A stretch of 45,308 bases of DNA from Nitrososphaerales archaeon (GCA_014874415.1 JACWAI010000029.1:1-45308), one strand, 5' to 3'; counted from the stretch's first letter, positions 1 to 8,421 are shown. Notes: generated from the sequence alone by a model not told the origin. A program made the numbers and translations.

Positions 1-1
1 G

Positions 2-706
2 ACAGGCCATGCAGGCTCCTGGGGCAAGGGGGCTGAAACGACGCGAGCCCCAGCGGTGGTCGCAAGGACCTTTGACCCTGGCTCGTTCACAGAATTCAGG
101 GTCCTCTATGCTCGCAGTGTGGTGACCGGCCTGGCCCTGCTGGAGGGGAAGACCTACGGCGTCATCGCGTCAAACAAGGAGGTTCTCCGCGGGTTCCTTG
201 ACGTCGACGCTTGCAGGAAGGTCACCCGGTTCGCTTCCATGTGCAACACACTGGGCATCCCGCTGGTGACGTTCCTGGATAGCCCCGGGGTCTACCCTGC
301 AGCAGAGCAAGAGAGGGCAGGGTTGATCCGCGCAAGCGGCGAAGCAATCAAGGAATACGCATCGGACAAGTGCGCGAAGGTGACCGTCATAACCGGAGAG
401 GCCTACGGCGGGGCGTTCGTGGGGTTCGCCAGCAAGGCCCTCGGATCGAAGAAGGTCTACGCGTATCCCACTGCCCGGATTTCAGTGATGAGCCTCCCCT
501 CCTACTCCGAGATATTCCTGAGGCGGAAGCTTGATTCGCTGGAGGAGGACGAGAGGAAAGCTGAACTCGACAGGGCCTCGGCCGCTTTCATGAGGCAGAT
601 GGACCCATCCATAGGGGTGGAACAGGGATACATAGACGAGGTGATCGAGCCGGCACAGACGCGGGAGAAGCTCATCGAGGCATTCAGGGATACAGGCGCG
701 TCCTGA
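2..706 (+). CDS. pccB: Acyl-CoA carboxylase carboxyltransferase (propionyl-CoA carboxylase beta type), 3' part
   Basis: The frame is open from the window edge, so the gene begins outside and about 234 C-terminal residues are seen; the family is usually near 515 residues. The visible part is the second crotonase-fold half of the carboxyltransferase, which moves the carboxyl group from biotin to propionyl- or acetyl-CoA. Family landmarks include a FDPGSF segment, an IPLVTFLDSPG stretch, an AYGGAF glycine-rich turn and a YIDEVIEPAQTR tail. The GTG at 56 is internal to the domain and is not accepted as the start. The gene converges on methylmalonyl-CoA epimerase and mutase with a 6-base gap. That context favours propionyl-CoA as substrate, because the three enzymes give propionyl-CoA to succinyl-CoA. 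The exact acyl substrate cannot be read from this half. Confidence 0.88.
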   Translation, partial: TGHAGSWGKGAETTRAPAVVARTFDPGSFTEFRVLYARSVVTGLALLEGKTYGVIASNKEVLRGFLDVDACRKVTRFASMCNTLGIPLVTFLDSPGVYPAAEQERAGLIRASGEAIKEYASDKCAKVTVITGEAYGGAFVGFASKALGSKKVYAYPTARISVMSLPSYSEIFLRRKLDSLEEDERKAELDRASAAFMRQMDPSIGVEQGYIDEVIEPAQTREKLIEAFRDTGAS

Positions 707-712
707 GCTGCT

Positions 713-1117
713 TCATTCGTTTCCGCGCTGGGTCAGCTCCACAAGGAGGCCGCCGGTCGACTTTGGGTGCATGAAGTTCACCTTGCTCCCGAATTTGCCG
801 TCTACCGCCCTGTCGTAGATGAACCTGAAGCCCTGCGCCCTCAGGTCCGCGGTCGTCTTCTCGATGTCATCCACGCCGAAGGCTATGTGGTGGAGGCCTT
901 CCCCTCTCTCGCGGATGAACTTCGCGAGGCTGCTGTCCTCGCTTGTTGGCTCCAGGAACTCGACGCTTGTGTCCCCCGCCTTCAGGAGCGCTACCTTCGC
1001 CTTCTGGCCTGGGACCTCTGTCTGTCTCACCTCGAACTTCCCGATCTTCGAGTAGATGGCGAGCATCTGCTCCACGCTCTTCACAGCGACCCCCACGTGG
1101 TCGAACTTCATGGCCAA
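713..1117 (-). CDS. mce: Methylmalonyl-CoA epimerase
   Basis: A 134-residue single-domain VOC (glyoxalase-fold) protein, the usual length for methylmalonyl-CoA epimerase, which interconverts the (S) and (R) epimers between the carboxylase and the mutase. Seen directly are the N-terminal FDHVGVAV strand with a metal-type His, the central GLHHIAFGVDD segment and the C-terminal LVELTQ strand with its Glu. The start lies just after the mutase stop at 1119, so mutase and epimerase are co-transcribed from the promoter near 2733. A start at the second ATG, two codons in, is also possible. Assignment rests on the fold motifs plus the adjacent mutase. Confidence 0.9.
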   Translation of the reverse strand: MAMKFDHVGVAVKSVEQMLAIYSKIGKFEVRQTEVPGQKAKVALLKAGDTSVEFLEPTSEDSSLAKFIRERGEGLHHIAFGVDDIEKTTADLRAQGFRFIYDRAVDGKFGSKVNFMHPKSTGGLLVELTQRGNE

Positions 1118-1118
1118 C

Positions 1119-2705
1119 CTAGAACGCCTGCCTAGCCTTGTAGACCCCGTGTATCTCCCTCAGGGCGTCGCTTATCTCCCCGACGGTGCACCCCGCCCTG
1201 ACGGCGACTGAAATCGAGGGGAGCATGTTCTCCCTCCGCTGGGCGGCGCTTTTCAGAGCCTCGAGCTTCTCCTCCGATGACCCGTCTCTCCCTCTCTTCT
1301 CCAGCTTGATCTTTCTGACCCTCTCCCGCTGGATCCTCTCGGGCAGAGTCTGGACCTTCCTTTTCGATGGGGCGGTGGGTTGGAGGGCGTTGACCCCCAC
1401 TATGACCCTGCGCTTCGTTTCGATCTCCATCTGCTTTCGGTAGGCAGAATTCAGTATCTCCTTCTTGACGTATCCGCTTCCGATGGCCTTCAGCATCCCC
1501 CCCATCTTCTCCACCCTCTCGATCTCTTCGAAGGCTAGGCGCTCGAGCTTCTCGGTGAGGAACTCGAGGTAGTACGAGCCCCCCAGGGGGTCGGCCGTCA
1601 GGGTGACACCTGACTCGTTGGCTATGACCTGCTGCGTTCTGAGAGCGAGCTTGGCGGAATCCTCCGAGGGGAGGGATAGGGCTTCGTCCATCGAGTTGGT
1701 GTGGAGGGACTGCGTCCCGCCAAGCACCGCTGCAAGCGCCTGGATTGTGACCCTGACTGCATTGTTCTCCGGGTCCTGGGCGGTCAGGGTCTCCCCGGCC
1801 GTCTGCGTGTGGAACTTCAGCTTGGGAGATTCTTCGTCCTTTGCGCCGTACCTTTCCTTCATGATCTTCGCCCAAATCCACCGGGCGGCCCGGAATTTGG
1901 CCACCTCCTCCATGAAGTCGTTGTTGGAGGCGAAGAAGAAGGAGAAGTGAGGCGCGAACTGCTCAAGGGCAAGGCCCCTCTCAAGGGCAGCGTTGGTGTA
2001 AGCGATGGCGTCTGAGAAAGTGTAAGCGAGCTCCTGGACGGCCGTGGAGCCAGCTTCCCTGATGTGGTACCCGCTGATGCTGATGGGGTGCCACTTGGGA
2101 TAGTTCCTTACTGAGTACTCGACGAGGTCTATGGCCAGCGAGAGAGAAGGCTCGGGTGGAAAGATGTAGGTGTTCCGGGCGATGAACTCCTTGAGGACGT
2201 CGTTCTGCACAGTTCCCCGGACTTCTGCCTTTGGGACGCCTGAATCTTCCGCAACTGCCGCGTACATGCAGAAGAGCATCGGGGCGGTCGAGTTGATCGT
2301 CATGGAAGTGCTCACCTTACCGAGGTCGATGCCCCGGAAGATTTCCCGGACATCGTCGATTATGCTCACCGCGACCCCCACCCTCCCGATCTCGCCCATG
2401 GATCGGGGGTTGTCGGAGTCGAGCCCCAGCTGGGTTGGAAGGTCGAATGCCAGGCTCAGGCCAGTCTGTCCCTGGCTGAGCATGAACTTCAGCCTCTTGT
2501 TCGTCTCCCTGGACGTCCCAAACCCCGAATATTCCCTCATCGTCCAGAGCCGCTTCCTGTACATCTCAGGATAGATACCGCGCGTGTAGGGGAATCTTCC
2601 TGGCTCCTCGTCGAGGGCGGGGGCCTCGGCACGCGAGTAGACCCGCTTCACATCGATGCCTGACACGGTCTTCGGATTGGCCTGGTCTGCTTCTGCCGCG
2701 GTCAT
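1119..2705 (-). CDS. mcmA: Methylmalonyl-CoA mutase, large (alpha) subunit
   Basis: The 528-residue TIM-barrel substrate subunit of a two-subunit archaeal mutase, converting (R)-methylmalonyl-CoA to succinyl-CoA with adenosylcobalamin. It has no C-terminal B12 domain. Substrate-specificity positions match true methylmalonyl-CoA mutase: Tyr59 in REYSGFG and Arg177 in ARNTYIFPP. They are 118 residues apart, the same spacing as Tyr89 and Arg207 of the Propionibacterium enzyme. The active-site His is His214 in GYHIREAG. The start is the ATG at 2705, because a TTAAAG box at 2731-2736 lies about 28 bases before it. An open frame extends 27 codons further but would need to initiate upstream of that promoter. 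The epimerase gene follows directly. No dedicated B12 subunit gene lies beside it. Confidence 0.93.
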   Translation of the reverse strand: MTAAEADQANPKTVSGIDVKRVYSRAEAPALDEEPGRFPYTRGIYPEMYRKRLWTMREYSGFGTSRETNKRLKFMLSQGQTGLSLAFDLPTQLGLDSDNPRSMGEIGRVGVAVSIIDDVREIFRGIDLGKVSTSMTINSTAPMLFCMYAAVAEDSGVPKAEVRGTVQNDVLKEFIARNTYIFPPEPSLSLAIDLVEYSVRNYPKWHPISISGYHIREAGSTAVQELAYTFSDAIAYTNAALERGLALEQFAPHFSFFFASNNDFMEEVAKFRAARWIWAKIMKERYGAKDEESPKLKFHTQTAGETLTAQDPENNAVRVTIQALAAVLGGTQSLHTNSMDEALSLPSEDSAKLALRTQQVIANESGVTLTADPLGGSYYLEFLTEKLERLAFEEIERVEKMGGMLKAIGSGYVKKEILNSAYRKQMEIETKRRVIVGVNALQPTAPSKRKVQTLPERIQRERVRKIKLEKRGRDGSSEEKLEALKSAAQRRENMLPSISVAVRAGCTVGEISDALREIHGVYKARQAF

Positions 2706-2730
2706 GTGGAGTTCGGCTCTTCGCGCATTG

Positions 2731-2736
2731 TTAAAG
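2731..2736 (-). promoter_or_regulatory. TATA-like box of mcmA-mce
   Basis: On the minus strand the sequence reads GCTTTAAC, centred about 28 bases before the ATG at 2705. This is the spacing expected for a leaderless archaeal transcript, and it decides the mutase start. Confidence 0.6.
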
Positions 2737-2818
2737 CTAATCTCGGGCAAATGGTCATCCCGCCCTCGAGAGGGAAAGCATTTCATGGAGTGTTGGGAGG
2801 CGGGAGAAGAAAACAGGA

Positions 2819-3937
2819 TTGAACGCGAAGTTGGTTGCGCTCATGTTTCTTGCTCTCCTTGCCGCCCAACCCGCAAGCGCGGCGACCTATCCTATCACCA
2901 TCCAGTACGGCCGATCCTGGCCGTTATCTGTGGTCGTCGACTCGGCGAGGGGCGTTGCGTATGTCGACGGGACGTCGGGGGAGTACCCCCCGACAGGTTT
3001 CACGTTCGGGGTGGTAAACGTCACGAGCCACCAGCTGACGAAGGTACTGCCGCTTGAGGAGATACCGGGGCCCATGGCCATTGACGAAGCTAACGGAGAC
3101 GTGTACATCGCAGGCAACCAATCGATCGCTGTCTTCTATGCAGGCAACCAGAGCTTCGGCAGGGAATTGGATGTCAGGCGCCCCATCCTCGACATTGCCT
3201 TTGACGGGAACGTCTCAGGGGACATCTTCTTCACGTCCGGGAACGCGGTCTTCGCCCTCGACCCGGAGGACGGGGCCGTCGTCGCGAATGCCACCGTGGC
3301 CAACGGGGCTGGGGGGATGGCCCTTGATCAATCCAACGGGAGGCTGTACGTAGCCGAATACCCCTCCGGCCCGATAGCCGTGTTTCAAGCTTCCACCCTC
3401 GCTCCTGCCGGCACCATCGCTCTCCCCGGTTGCTGCGTCTCCCAGCTTGCGCTAGACAGCATGTCCCAGGTGATTTACGCCTCTACGGGGACGAACTATG
3501 TGGACATGATCAACGCTGCCACAGCCGCATTCGTGAAGAGCGTCCAGGTGGCACCTTCAAGCCAGAATTCGACTAACTCGATAGTCGTCGACAGCAAAAC
3601 AGGGAGGGTGTACGTAACGTCCACTCCGGGGGAAAGCATCCTTGAACTTGATGGGACGAACGGCGCCGTGACGCGCACGCTCAGCGCGAGCAGTGTTGTA
3701 GCAGGATTGGCGCTGGACATGAAGACCAACGAGCTTTACGCGACGAACTATCATCAGATAACTGTCTTTGACGTCTCCCGGAGCGGGACGTTCCTTCTCC
3801 TGCTGGTGGGCGGGGGCGCGGTGGCGGCGATAGCAGCCATAGCAGTCTACGCTTTCGTCAAGAGGAGGAACTCCCGGGAACGAATGAAGATACATCAAGG
3901 TTGGCACGATGGAGGAAGCGCCCCGTCAGGACCTTGA
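2819..3937 (+). CDS. Secreted, C-terminally membrane-anchored YVTN/YncE-type beta-propeller protein
   Basis: A 372-residue protein with a hydrophobic N-terminal signal ending in a QPASAA-like cleavage region. Repeated propeller blades follow, each with a VVD/ALD strand, a GRVYV or GDVYI strand and a short AVFxAxN-type strand. A single transmembrane helix lies near residues 322-345, followed by a basic KRRNSRER tail. The propeller should therefore face outside with a short cytoplasmic tail. Function is unknown; such propellers usually mediate binding rather than catalysis. The TTG at 2819 keeps the signal peptide; starting at the ATG nine codons in would shorten it. The gene overlaps the following amidohydrolase by 29 bases, so the two are probably co-transcribed. 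Confidence 0.7.
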   Translation: MNAKLVALMFLALLAAQPASAATYPITIQYGRSWPLSVVVDSARGVAYVDGTSGEYPPTGFTFGVVNVTSHQLTKVLPLEEIPGPMAIDEANGDVYIAGNQSIAVFYAGNQSFGRELDVRRPILDIAFDGNVSGDIFFTSGNAVFALDPEDGAVVANATVANGAGGMALDQSNGRLYVAEYPSGPIAVFQASTLAPAGTIALPGCCVSQLALDSMSQVIYASTGTNYVDMINAATAAFVKSVQVAPSSQNSTNSIVVDSKTGRVYVTSTPGESILELDGTNGAVTRTLSASSVVAGLALDMKTNELYATNYHQITVFDVSRSGTFLLLLVGGGAVAAIAAIAVYAFVKRRNSRERMKIHQGWHDGGSAPSGP

Positions 3938-5186
3938 TGGTTTGGACCTCGTAATCAGGAACGCCAGGCTGCGGGGGCTCGCAGGGAAGCGGGATGTGGG
4001 GGTGATCGATGGAGTAATCTCAGCGGTCAGCGAACACATCCCAGACTCAGCCAAGGAGGAGATCGACGCCGACGGTAAGCTCCTGATACCGGGCTTCGTC
4101 AACATCCACCTCCATCTTGACAAGTGCCTGACCGGAGCGTGGGCAGAGGTTTGGGAGGGAGCGACGAGCGGATCCCCCCAGGCGATACAGTCGGCCACGA
4201 AGGTGAAGGAGAAGTTCACAGAATCAGACATCGTGGACAGGGCCACCAGGGCGCTCTCCACATCGGTTCTGGCAGGGACCACAGCAGTGCGGGCCTTCGC
4301 CGATGTCGATACTGTGGGCGGGCTGATGGCGGTCAAGAGCCTCCTTAAGGTCAAGGAAAAGTTCGGGAGCTTGCTCGACATCCAGGTCGTAGCGTTTCCT
4401 CAGGAGGGGATTGTCAGGGACGAAGGGACGGAAGAGCTGCTCGAGAAGAGCGTCGAGCTTGGCGCGGACGTGGTGGGCGCCATGCCCTGGTATGAGAGGG
4501 GGCGGGACGACGCAGAGAAGCACACGGACGTTGTGTACAGAATCGCGAAGGCGCATCGCAGGAGAATACACGCCCTGATAGACGACAACTCCGACCCCGA
4601 TTCAAGGAACATCGAGTACTTCCTCGGTAAAGCGATAAGGGAAGGGTATCGGGGGAAGGTGGCCGCCTCCCACTGCAGGGGGGGCCTGGATTCGCCGGAC
4701 GAGGAATACGCCAGGCGGATCGTCGCCCTGGCAAGAGAAGCAGATGCGACCATCGTCGAGAACTCCCACGTCAGCCTCTTCATGTACGGACGGACGGACA
4801 AGCATCCCATCAGGAGGGGGGTCACGCGGGTGAAGGAGTTCCTTGCGGCGGGGGTCAACGTCGCGGCGGGGCAGGACGACATCGACGACCCGTACTATCC
4901 GTTCGGCAGGGGGGACATGCTCGAGCTCGCTTTCATGATGTGCCACGCTGCCCACTTGGGGACGCCCGCGGAGCTGGAGTCGGCGCTTGACATGGTGACG
5001 GGGAACCCCGCCAGGGGGATGGGCCTGAAAGGATACGGAATAGTGGAGGGAGGAGCTGCAGACATGGTCCTCCTGGATGCGACCAGCGTGCACGGAGCTC
5101 TGAGGCTCCAGCCGGACAGGCTCGCGGTGCTGAAGCGGGGGAAGGTCGTCGCCGAGTCGAAGGCGAGAAGAGAGCTCCGCCTCTGA
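3909..5186 (+). CDS. CodA-like amidohydrolase with altered metal site
   Basis: A 425-residue amidohydrolase of the cytosine deaminase branch. The HxH pair (His67, His69) in the NIHLHLDK segment, the VVAFPQEGI stretch, His254 in ASHC and the Asp of GQDDIDDPYYPFG all align with E. coli CodA. The segment that in CodA reads VHCDE, with metal ligand His214 and catalytic Glu217, reads ALIDD here, so Leu223 replaces the metal His and Asp226 replaces the Glu. It may act on another substrate, use another metal arrangement or be inactive. The start is the ATG inside the end of the preceding propeller gene. CodA enzymes deaminate cytosine or related triazines; no substrate is claimed here. Confidence 0.78.
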   Translation: MEEAPRQDLDGLDLVIRNARLRGLAGKRDVGVIDGVISAVSEHIPDSAKEEIDADGKLLIPGFVNIHLHLDKCLTGAWAEVWEGATSGSPQAIQSATKVKEKFTESDIVDRATRALSTSVLAGTTAVRAFADVDTVGGLMAVKSLLKVKEKFGSLLDIQVVAFPQEGIVRDEGTEELLEKSVELGADVVGAMPWYERGRDDAEKHTDVVYRIAKAHRRRIHALIDDNSDPDSRNIEYFLGKAIREGYRGKVAASHCRGGLDSPDEEYARRIVALAREADATIVENSHVSLFMYGRTDKHPIRRGVTRVKEFLAAGVNVAAGQDDIDDPYYPFGRGDMLELAFMMCHAAHLGTPAELESALDMVTGNPARGMGLKGYGIVEGGAADMVLLDATSVHGALRLQPDRLAVLKRGKVVAESKARRELRL

Positions 5187-5192
5187 TCCAGG

Positions 5193-5702
5193 CTAGGAGA
5201 CCTGCTTCCCGTTCAGGAAGATGTTGGTGGTCATCTTCACCCCTGCTTTCTTCAGCGTCTGATGGGCATAGCACATATTCTCCGCCTCTTTTGCAAGAGA
5301 CAGAATCGCTTCTCGGGGTGAGGCGCTGGCGAGCTTGATGTCATAGATTATCTCCTCGAAGGCGCCGCCCATCCTCCTGTCGAAATGCCCGCGGGCCGAA
5401 AGCTGGACGTCTTCCAGCTTCACCCCCCTGTAGATGGCATCGGTGAGGAACTGGTTGACCAGGCAGGAGGCGGCACCAGCGATGAAGTACGCCAGGGGGT
5501 TCGGCCCTGCGTCCTTGCCTCCTCTCTCCTCCGGCTCGTCCACGGTGAACAGGAAATCCCTCTTGCGTGCCTCAACCGTGAGGTGGTCAACGAGCCTGAG
5601 ATCTACCCTTTCCGACCCAAATAGGAAACCTGAATCGTTCGCCTCGTGCCTCTTCTTCACGTGCTCTTTGATTGTAGCGACGAGTCTATCCTCTGAAGCC
5701 AT
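5193..5702 (-). CDS. OsmC/Ohr-family protein
   Basis: A 169-residue OsmC-fold protein. The two redox cysteines of this peroxidase-like family are present: one in GAASCLVNQF and one in the CYAHQTL segment. The length is usual for OsmC proteins, which reduce organic hydroperoxides or act on related thiol chemistry in the cytoplasm. The ATG at 5702 sits 26 bases downstream of the centre of a TTATTAAT box at 5725-5732. The gene converges on the amidohydrolase with a 6-base gap and lies just downstream of the BNR propeller gene on the same strand. The specific substrate cannot be told. Confidence 0.85.
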   Translation of the reverse strand: MASEDRLVATIKEHVKKRHEANDSGFLFGSERVDLRLVDHLTVEARKRDFLFTVDEPEERGGKDAGPNPLAYFIAGAASCLVNQFLTDAIYRGVKLEDVQLSARGHFDRRMGGAFEEIIYDIKLASASPREAILSLAKEAENMCYAHQTLKKAGVKMTTNIFLNGKQVS

Positions 5703-5724
5703 GAAGAAGGCCGGCGTCAGGTAG

Positions 5725-5732
5725 TTATTAAT
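5725..5732 (-). promoter_or_regulatory. TATA-like box of the OsmC gene
   Basis: The AT-rich octamer TTATTAAT is centred 26 bases before the ATG at 5702, in the short gap after the BNR propeller gene. It gives the OsmC gene its own promoter. Confidence 0.5.
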
Positions 5733-5754
5733 CCGTTGGAAGCGTCTGACGACT

Positions 5755-6861
5755 TCAGGTGGCCGAAACCGAAACAGACAGAATCGGAGGGAGCGAGTCT
5801 GTTATCCTCTCCCAGTGGGTCCCTTGGTCGCGGCTGGCGAAAAGCTGTCCCGTGGTTGTGCCGAAATACAAGCCGCAGGGATCCTCCGCGTCGGCAACCA
5901 TCCCGTCCCTGAGGACAGTATAGTAGGACTTCGCAGGAAGTCCGCCATCGAGTTTGAACCATTCCTTGCCCCTGTTGTCCGTCCCCCAGACGGCGAAGTG
6001 CCCGTCTGACGGGATTCGGGAGAAGTCCCCTTCCAGGGGAGCGACGTAGGCACGCTTGGGGTCGTTCGCGTCCGCGGCCATCGGGAAGCCGAACCTCGAG
6101 GGCAGGTTGTTGCGGATGTCAATCCAGTTTTCCCCGGCGTCGTCGCTCCTGTAGACTCCGAAGTGATTCTGATGGTAGATCACGTCCGGTGTGGCTGGAT
6201 TGATTGCCAGCTTGTGCACGCACTGGCCATACTCGGGATACTTCTCGGGCTGATAACCGACTAGCACGTTCTTGTTCTGGAACCTCCAGGTGTCCCCTCC
6301 GTCGTCAGTGCGCAGTGTCCCCACGGCGGAGATGCCGATGTGGATTCGTCCCGGCCTCTTTCCGTTGACGAGAATCGTGTGAAGGCAAAGCCCTCCGCCC
6401 CCGGGCTGCCACTTCTTCCTCGTCTTGTGGTTCAGCAGCGCTTCGTTGACCCTCCAGCTCTTCCCCCCGTCCTCAGATCTGAAGAGACAGGCGGGCTCGA
6501 CGCCCACGTAAACCACCCCAGGCTCATTTTCGGCCCCGGGCTTGATCTGCCAAAGCCTGGCCACGGAGAGGCCGCTCCCTTTCGGGAACTTGGGCGGGGT
6601 GCTCGACTCTTTCCAGGTGTCCCCCATGTCCTCGCTCCTGGCGACCGTTGGCCCCCAGTGCCCGCTTACAATTGACGCGAGGATGGCCCCGCTCCGCCCG
6701 TCGTACGCCATGTGATAGATTTCGTTACCCTTGAGATGCGGTCCGGAGACCTTCCATGCCTTCCTGTCCCGGCTGGACGTGAAGACGAAGGCGCCCTTGC
6801 GAGTCCCCACCAGCAGAGCCAACTTGCCCCCATGCCGGGTATGCTTCGGCATTCTATCCAC
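5755..6861 (-). CDS. BNR/Asp-box repeat beta-propeller (sialidase-fold, no signal peptide)
   Basis: A 368-residue protein with repeated Asp-box motifs: SEDGGKSW, TDDGGDTW, SDDAGENW and SRDQGTHW. It is the WD40/YVTN/BNR-like type with a sialidase or Vps10 fold. No signal peptide or membrane segment is seen, so it is probably cytoplasmic, and the catalytic residues of true sialidases cannot be recognised. The first codon is a GTG that overlaps the end of the upstream MoaD-like gene by 8 bases; a start at the nearby ATG is also possible. Translational coupling to a ubiquitin-fold protein suggests that the two act together. Function is otherwise unknown. Confidence 0.75.
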   Translation of the reverse strand: MDRMPKHTRHGGKLALLVGTRKGAFVFTSSRDRKAWKVSGPHLKGNEIYHMAYDGRSGAILASIVSGHWGPTVARSEDMGDTWKESSTPPKFPKGSGLSVARLWQIKPGAENEPGVVYVGVEPACLFRSEDGGKSWRVNEALLNHKTRKKWQPGGGGLCLHTILVNGKRPGRIHIGISAVGTLRTDDGGDTWRFQNKNVLVGYQPEKYPEYGQCVHKLAINPATPDVIYHQNHFGVYRSDDAGENWIDIRNNLPSRFGFPMAADANDPKRAYVAPLEGDFSRIPSDGHFAVWGTDNRGKEWFKLDGGLPAKSYYTVLRDGMVADAEDPCGLYFGTTTGQLFASRDQGTHWERITDSLPPILSVSVSAT

Positions 6862-7129
6862 CGGAAACGGCTGGGAGGATGTGTACGACGTCCCCGTCCC
6901 TCAGCTTTGTCTTCTCTCTTCCGAGTTCCCTCGAGTTCTCCGAGTTCACAAAGACGTTCACGTGCTCCCTCAGCCTCCCCTGGTCATCGACTATCCTTCC
7001 ACCCAGTCCAGGGAATGACCTATCGAGCTTCTGCACCATGGTGCCGAGGTCTACTGCTGAATCGAGCTCGACCTCTCTCGCCCCCTTGGCTAGGTCCTTG
7101 AGCTGGGCCGTGAGTCGCACCCGAATCAA
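6854..7129 (-). CDS. MoaD/ThiS-like ubiquitin-fold protein (SAMP-like)
   Basis: A 91-residue beta-grasp protein ending in the diglycine tail VSGG, as required for adenylation and thiocarboxylation by an E1-like enzyme. It could be a sulfur carrier for molybdopterin or thiamin, or an archaeal SAMP-type modifier. A second, shorter MoaD lies next to moaE at 10494, so this one may have another role. Its stop overlaps the start of the BNR propeller gene. The TTG at 7129 is 28 bases downstream of the centre of a strong TTATATAT box. The E1-rhodanese gene is transcribed divergently from the same gap and is the likely activator. Confidence 0.85.
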   Translation of the reverse strand: MIRVRLTAQLKDLAKGAREVELDSAVDLGTMVQKLDRSFPGLGGRIVDDQGRLREHVNVFVNSENSRELGREKTKLRDGDVVHILPAVSGG

Positions 7130-7153
7130 TCGGCTCCAATATTCCCCTGGGTG

Positions 7154-7161
7154 TTATATAT
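7154..7161 (-). promoter_or_regulatory. TATA box of the MoaD-like/BNR operon
   Basis: The minus strand reads ATATATAA, centred 28 bases before the TTG at 7129. It is one of the clearest box A sequences in the window and supports the TTG start. Confidence 0.65.
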
Positions 7162-7226
7162 GGTGCGCGTTATCAGGACCTTCACAGTCAATTCTTTTAT
7201 CGAACTCGACAGCCAGAGGGGAAGGC

Positions 7227-8384
7227 ATGAGCCGGTTGCATGAAAAAACACTGCCGGGACTTTCTCAGACAGAAGTCGAAAGGTACAGCAGGCAACTGGT
7301 ACTCCCCGAGATGGGACCAAAGGGGCAACGGAAGCTCAAAGCCTCCAGCGCCCTCGTCGTAGGTGCGGGGGGTCTTGGGATTCCTGCGTCGGTCTATCTG
7401 GCAGCCGCAGGAGTGGGGAGGATAGGCGTCGTCGACGACGACGTCGTGGAGAAGAGCAATCTCCACCGCCAGGTAGTATACTCAGAAGAAGACATCGGGA
7501 AAAAGAAGGCAATTGTGGCAGTAGAGAGGCTGCGGAAGGTCAACCCTCACATCTCGGTTGTTTCCCATGAAGTAAGCCTCACGTCAGAAAACGCCATGGA
7601 GCTTGTGAAGGGGTACGATGTCGTGCTGGACTGCACGGACAATTTCCCGGCGAGGTACCTCATCAACGACGCGTGCGTGCTGCTTCACAAACCGGACATC
7701 TACGCCAGCATCTTCAGGTTCGACGGACAGGCGTCCGTCTTCGACGCCGACAGGGGGCCATGCTACAGGTGCCTCTTTCCCGAGCCTCCGCCGGCGGACA
7801 GCGTCCAGGACTGCGCCGTCGCTGGGGTACTGGGGGTCCTGCCGGGGATCATGGGGAGCATACAGGCGGTCGAGGCGATCAAGCTCATCCTGGGGGAGGG
7901 CCAGCCGCTTTTCGGCAGGCTCCTTCTCTTCACCGCGACCGACATGACATTCAACGAGCTGCACTTCAAGAAGAACCAGGCATGCCCCGTCTGCGGGCCC
8001 AACCCCACGGTCACAGGGCTCATAGACTACGAGGAATTCTGCGGCGTCGGGAGGGCACTCCCTCAGGTGGGGGAAGTCGCCCCGAAGGAGCTCTCGCGAC
8101 TGCTGGCAGGCAGCAGACGCATCTTCCTTCTCGATGTGAGAGAGCCCTACGAGCACGACCTCTGCCGGATAGAAGGGTCCAAGCTGATACCCCTCGGAGA
8201 GCTAGAAAGCAGGACCGGGGAGATAGACAAAGAGTCGGATGTAGTTGTTTACTGCCACGTCGGGGTGAGGAGCGCCCGGGCGGTCGAAATGCTGTCGGCG
8301 AAGGGCTTCAAGAGCGTGCGCAACCTGAAAGGGGGGATAAGAGCATGGGCGGAGGAGGTCGACAGCTCCATTCCCGTCTACTGA
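7227..8384 (+). CDS. moeB: MoeB/ThiF-type E1 adenylyltransferase fused to rhodanese (MOCS3/Uba4-like)
   Basis: A 385-residue two-domain enzyme. The N-terminal E1-like domain has the GAGGLG nucleotide loop, a VDDDVVEKSNLHRQ segment typical of the MoeB/ThiF active site, a DCAVAGVLGVLPG region and two zinc CxxC pairs (CYRC and CPVC). The C-terminal rhodanese domain carries the active-site Cys in VYCHVGVRS. Such fusions adenylate the diglycine end of MoaD/SAMP proteins and then sulfurate it. The ATG at 7227 is chosen because a purine-rich AGAGGGGAAGG precedes it and a TTTTAT box lies about 29 bases upstream; the frame stays open further upstream but is not conserved. This is the only E1 seen here for two MoaD-like partners. 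Confidence 0.92.
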   Translation: MSRLHEKTLPGLSQTEVERYSRQLVLPEMGPKGQRKLKASSALVVGAGGLGIPASVYLAAAGVGRIGVVDDDVVEKSNLHRQVVYSEEDIGKKKAIVAVERLRKVNPHISVVSHEVSLTSENAMELVKGYDVVLDCTDNFPARYLINDACVLLHKPDIYASIFRFDGQASVFDADRGPCYRCLFPEPPPADSVQDCAVAGVLGVLPGIMGSIQAVEAIKLILGEGQPLFGRLLLFTATDMTFNELHFKKNQACPVCGPNPTVTGLIDYEEFCGVGRALPQVGEVAPKELSRLLAGSRRIFLLDVREPYEHDLCRIEGSKLIPLGELESRTGEIDKESDVVVYCHVGVRSARAVEMLSAKGFKSVRNLKGGIRAWAEEVDSSIPVY

Positions 8385-8421
8385 AGCTCTCGAAGCAAAC
8401 ACTCGAGGCTGCTGGCCGAGC

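Noticed and set aside
56-706. Carboxyltransferase gene starting at GTG 56
   Set aside because: The frame is open to the window edge and the GTG lies inside the carboxyltransferase domain, so the gene is truncated by the window and not by biology.
6879-7226. Long N-terminal extension of the MoeB-rhodanese frame (501 residues in all)
   Set aside because: It runs antisense through the MoaD-like gene and across its promoter and adds no conserved residues. The ATG at 7227 starts at the family's usual place.
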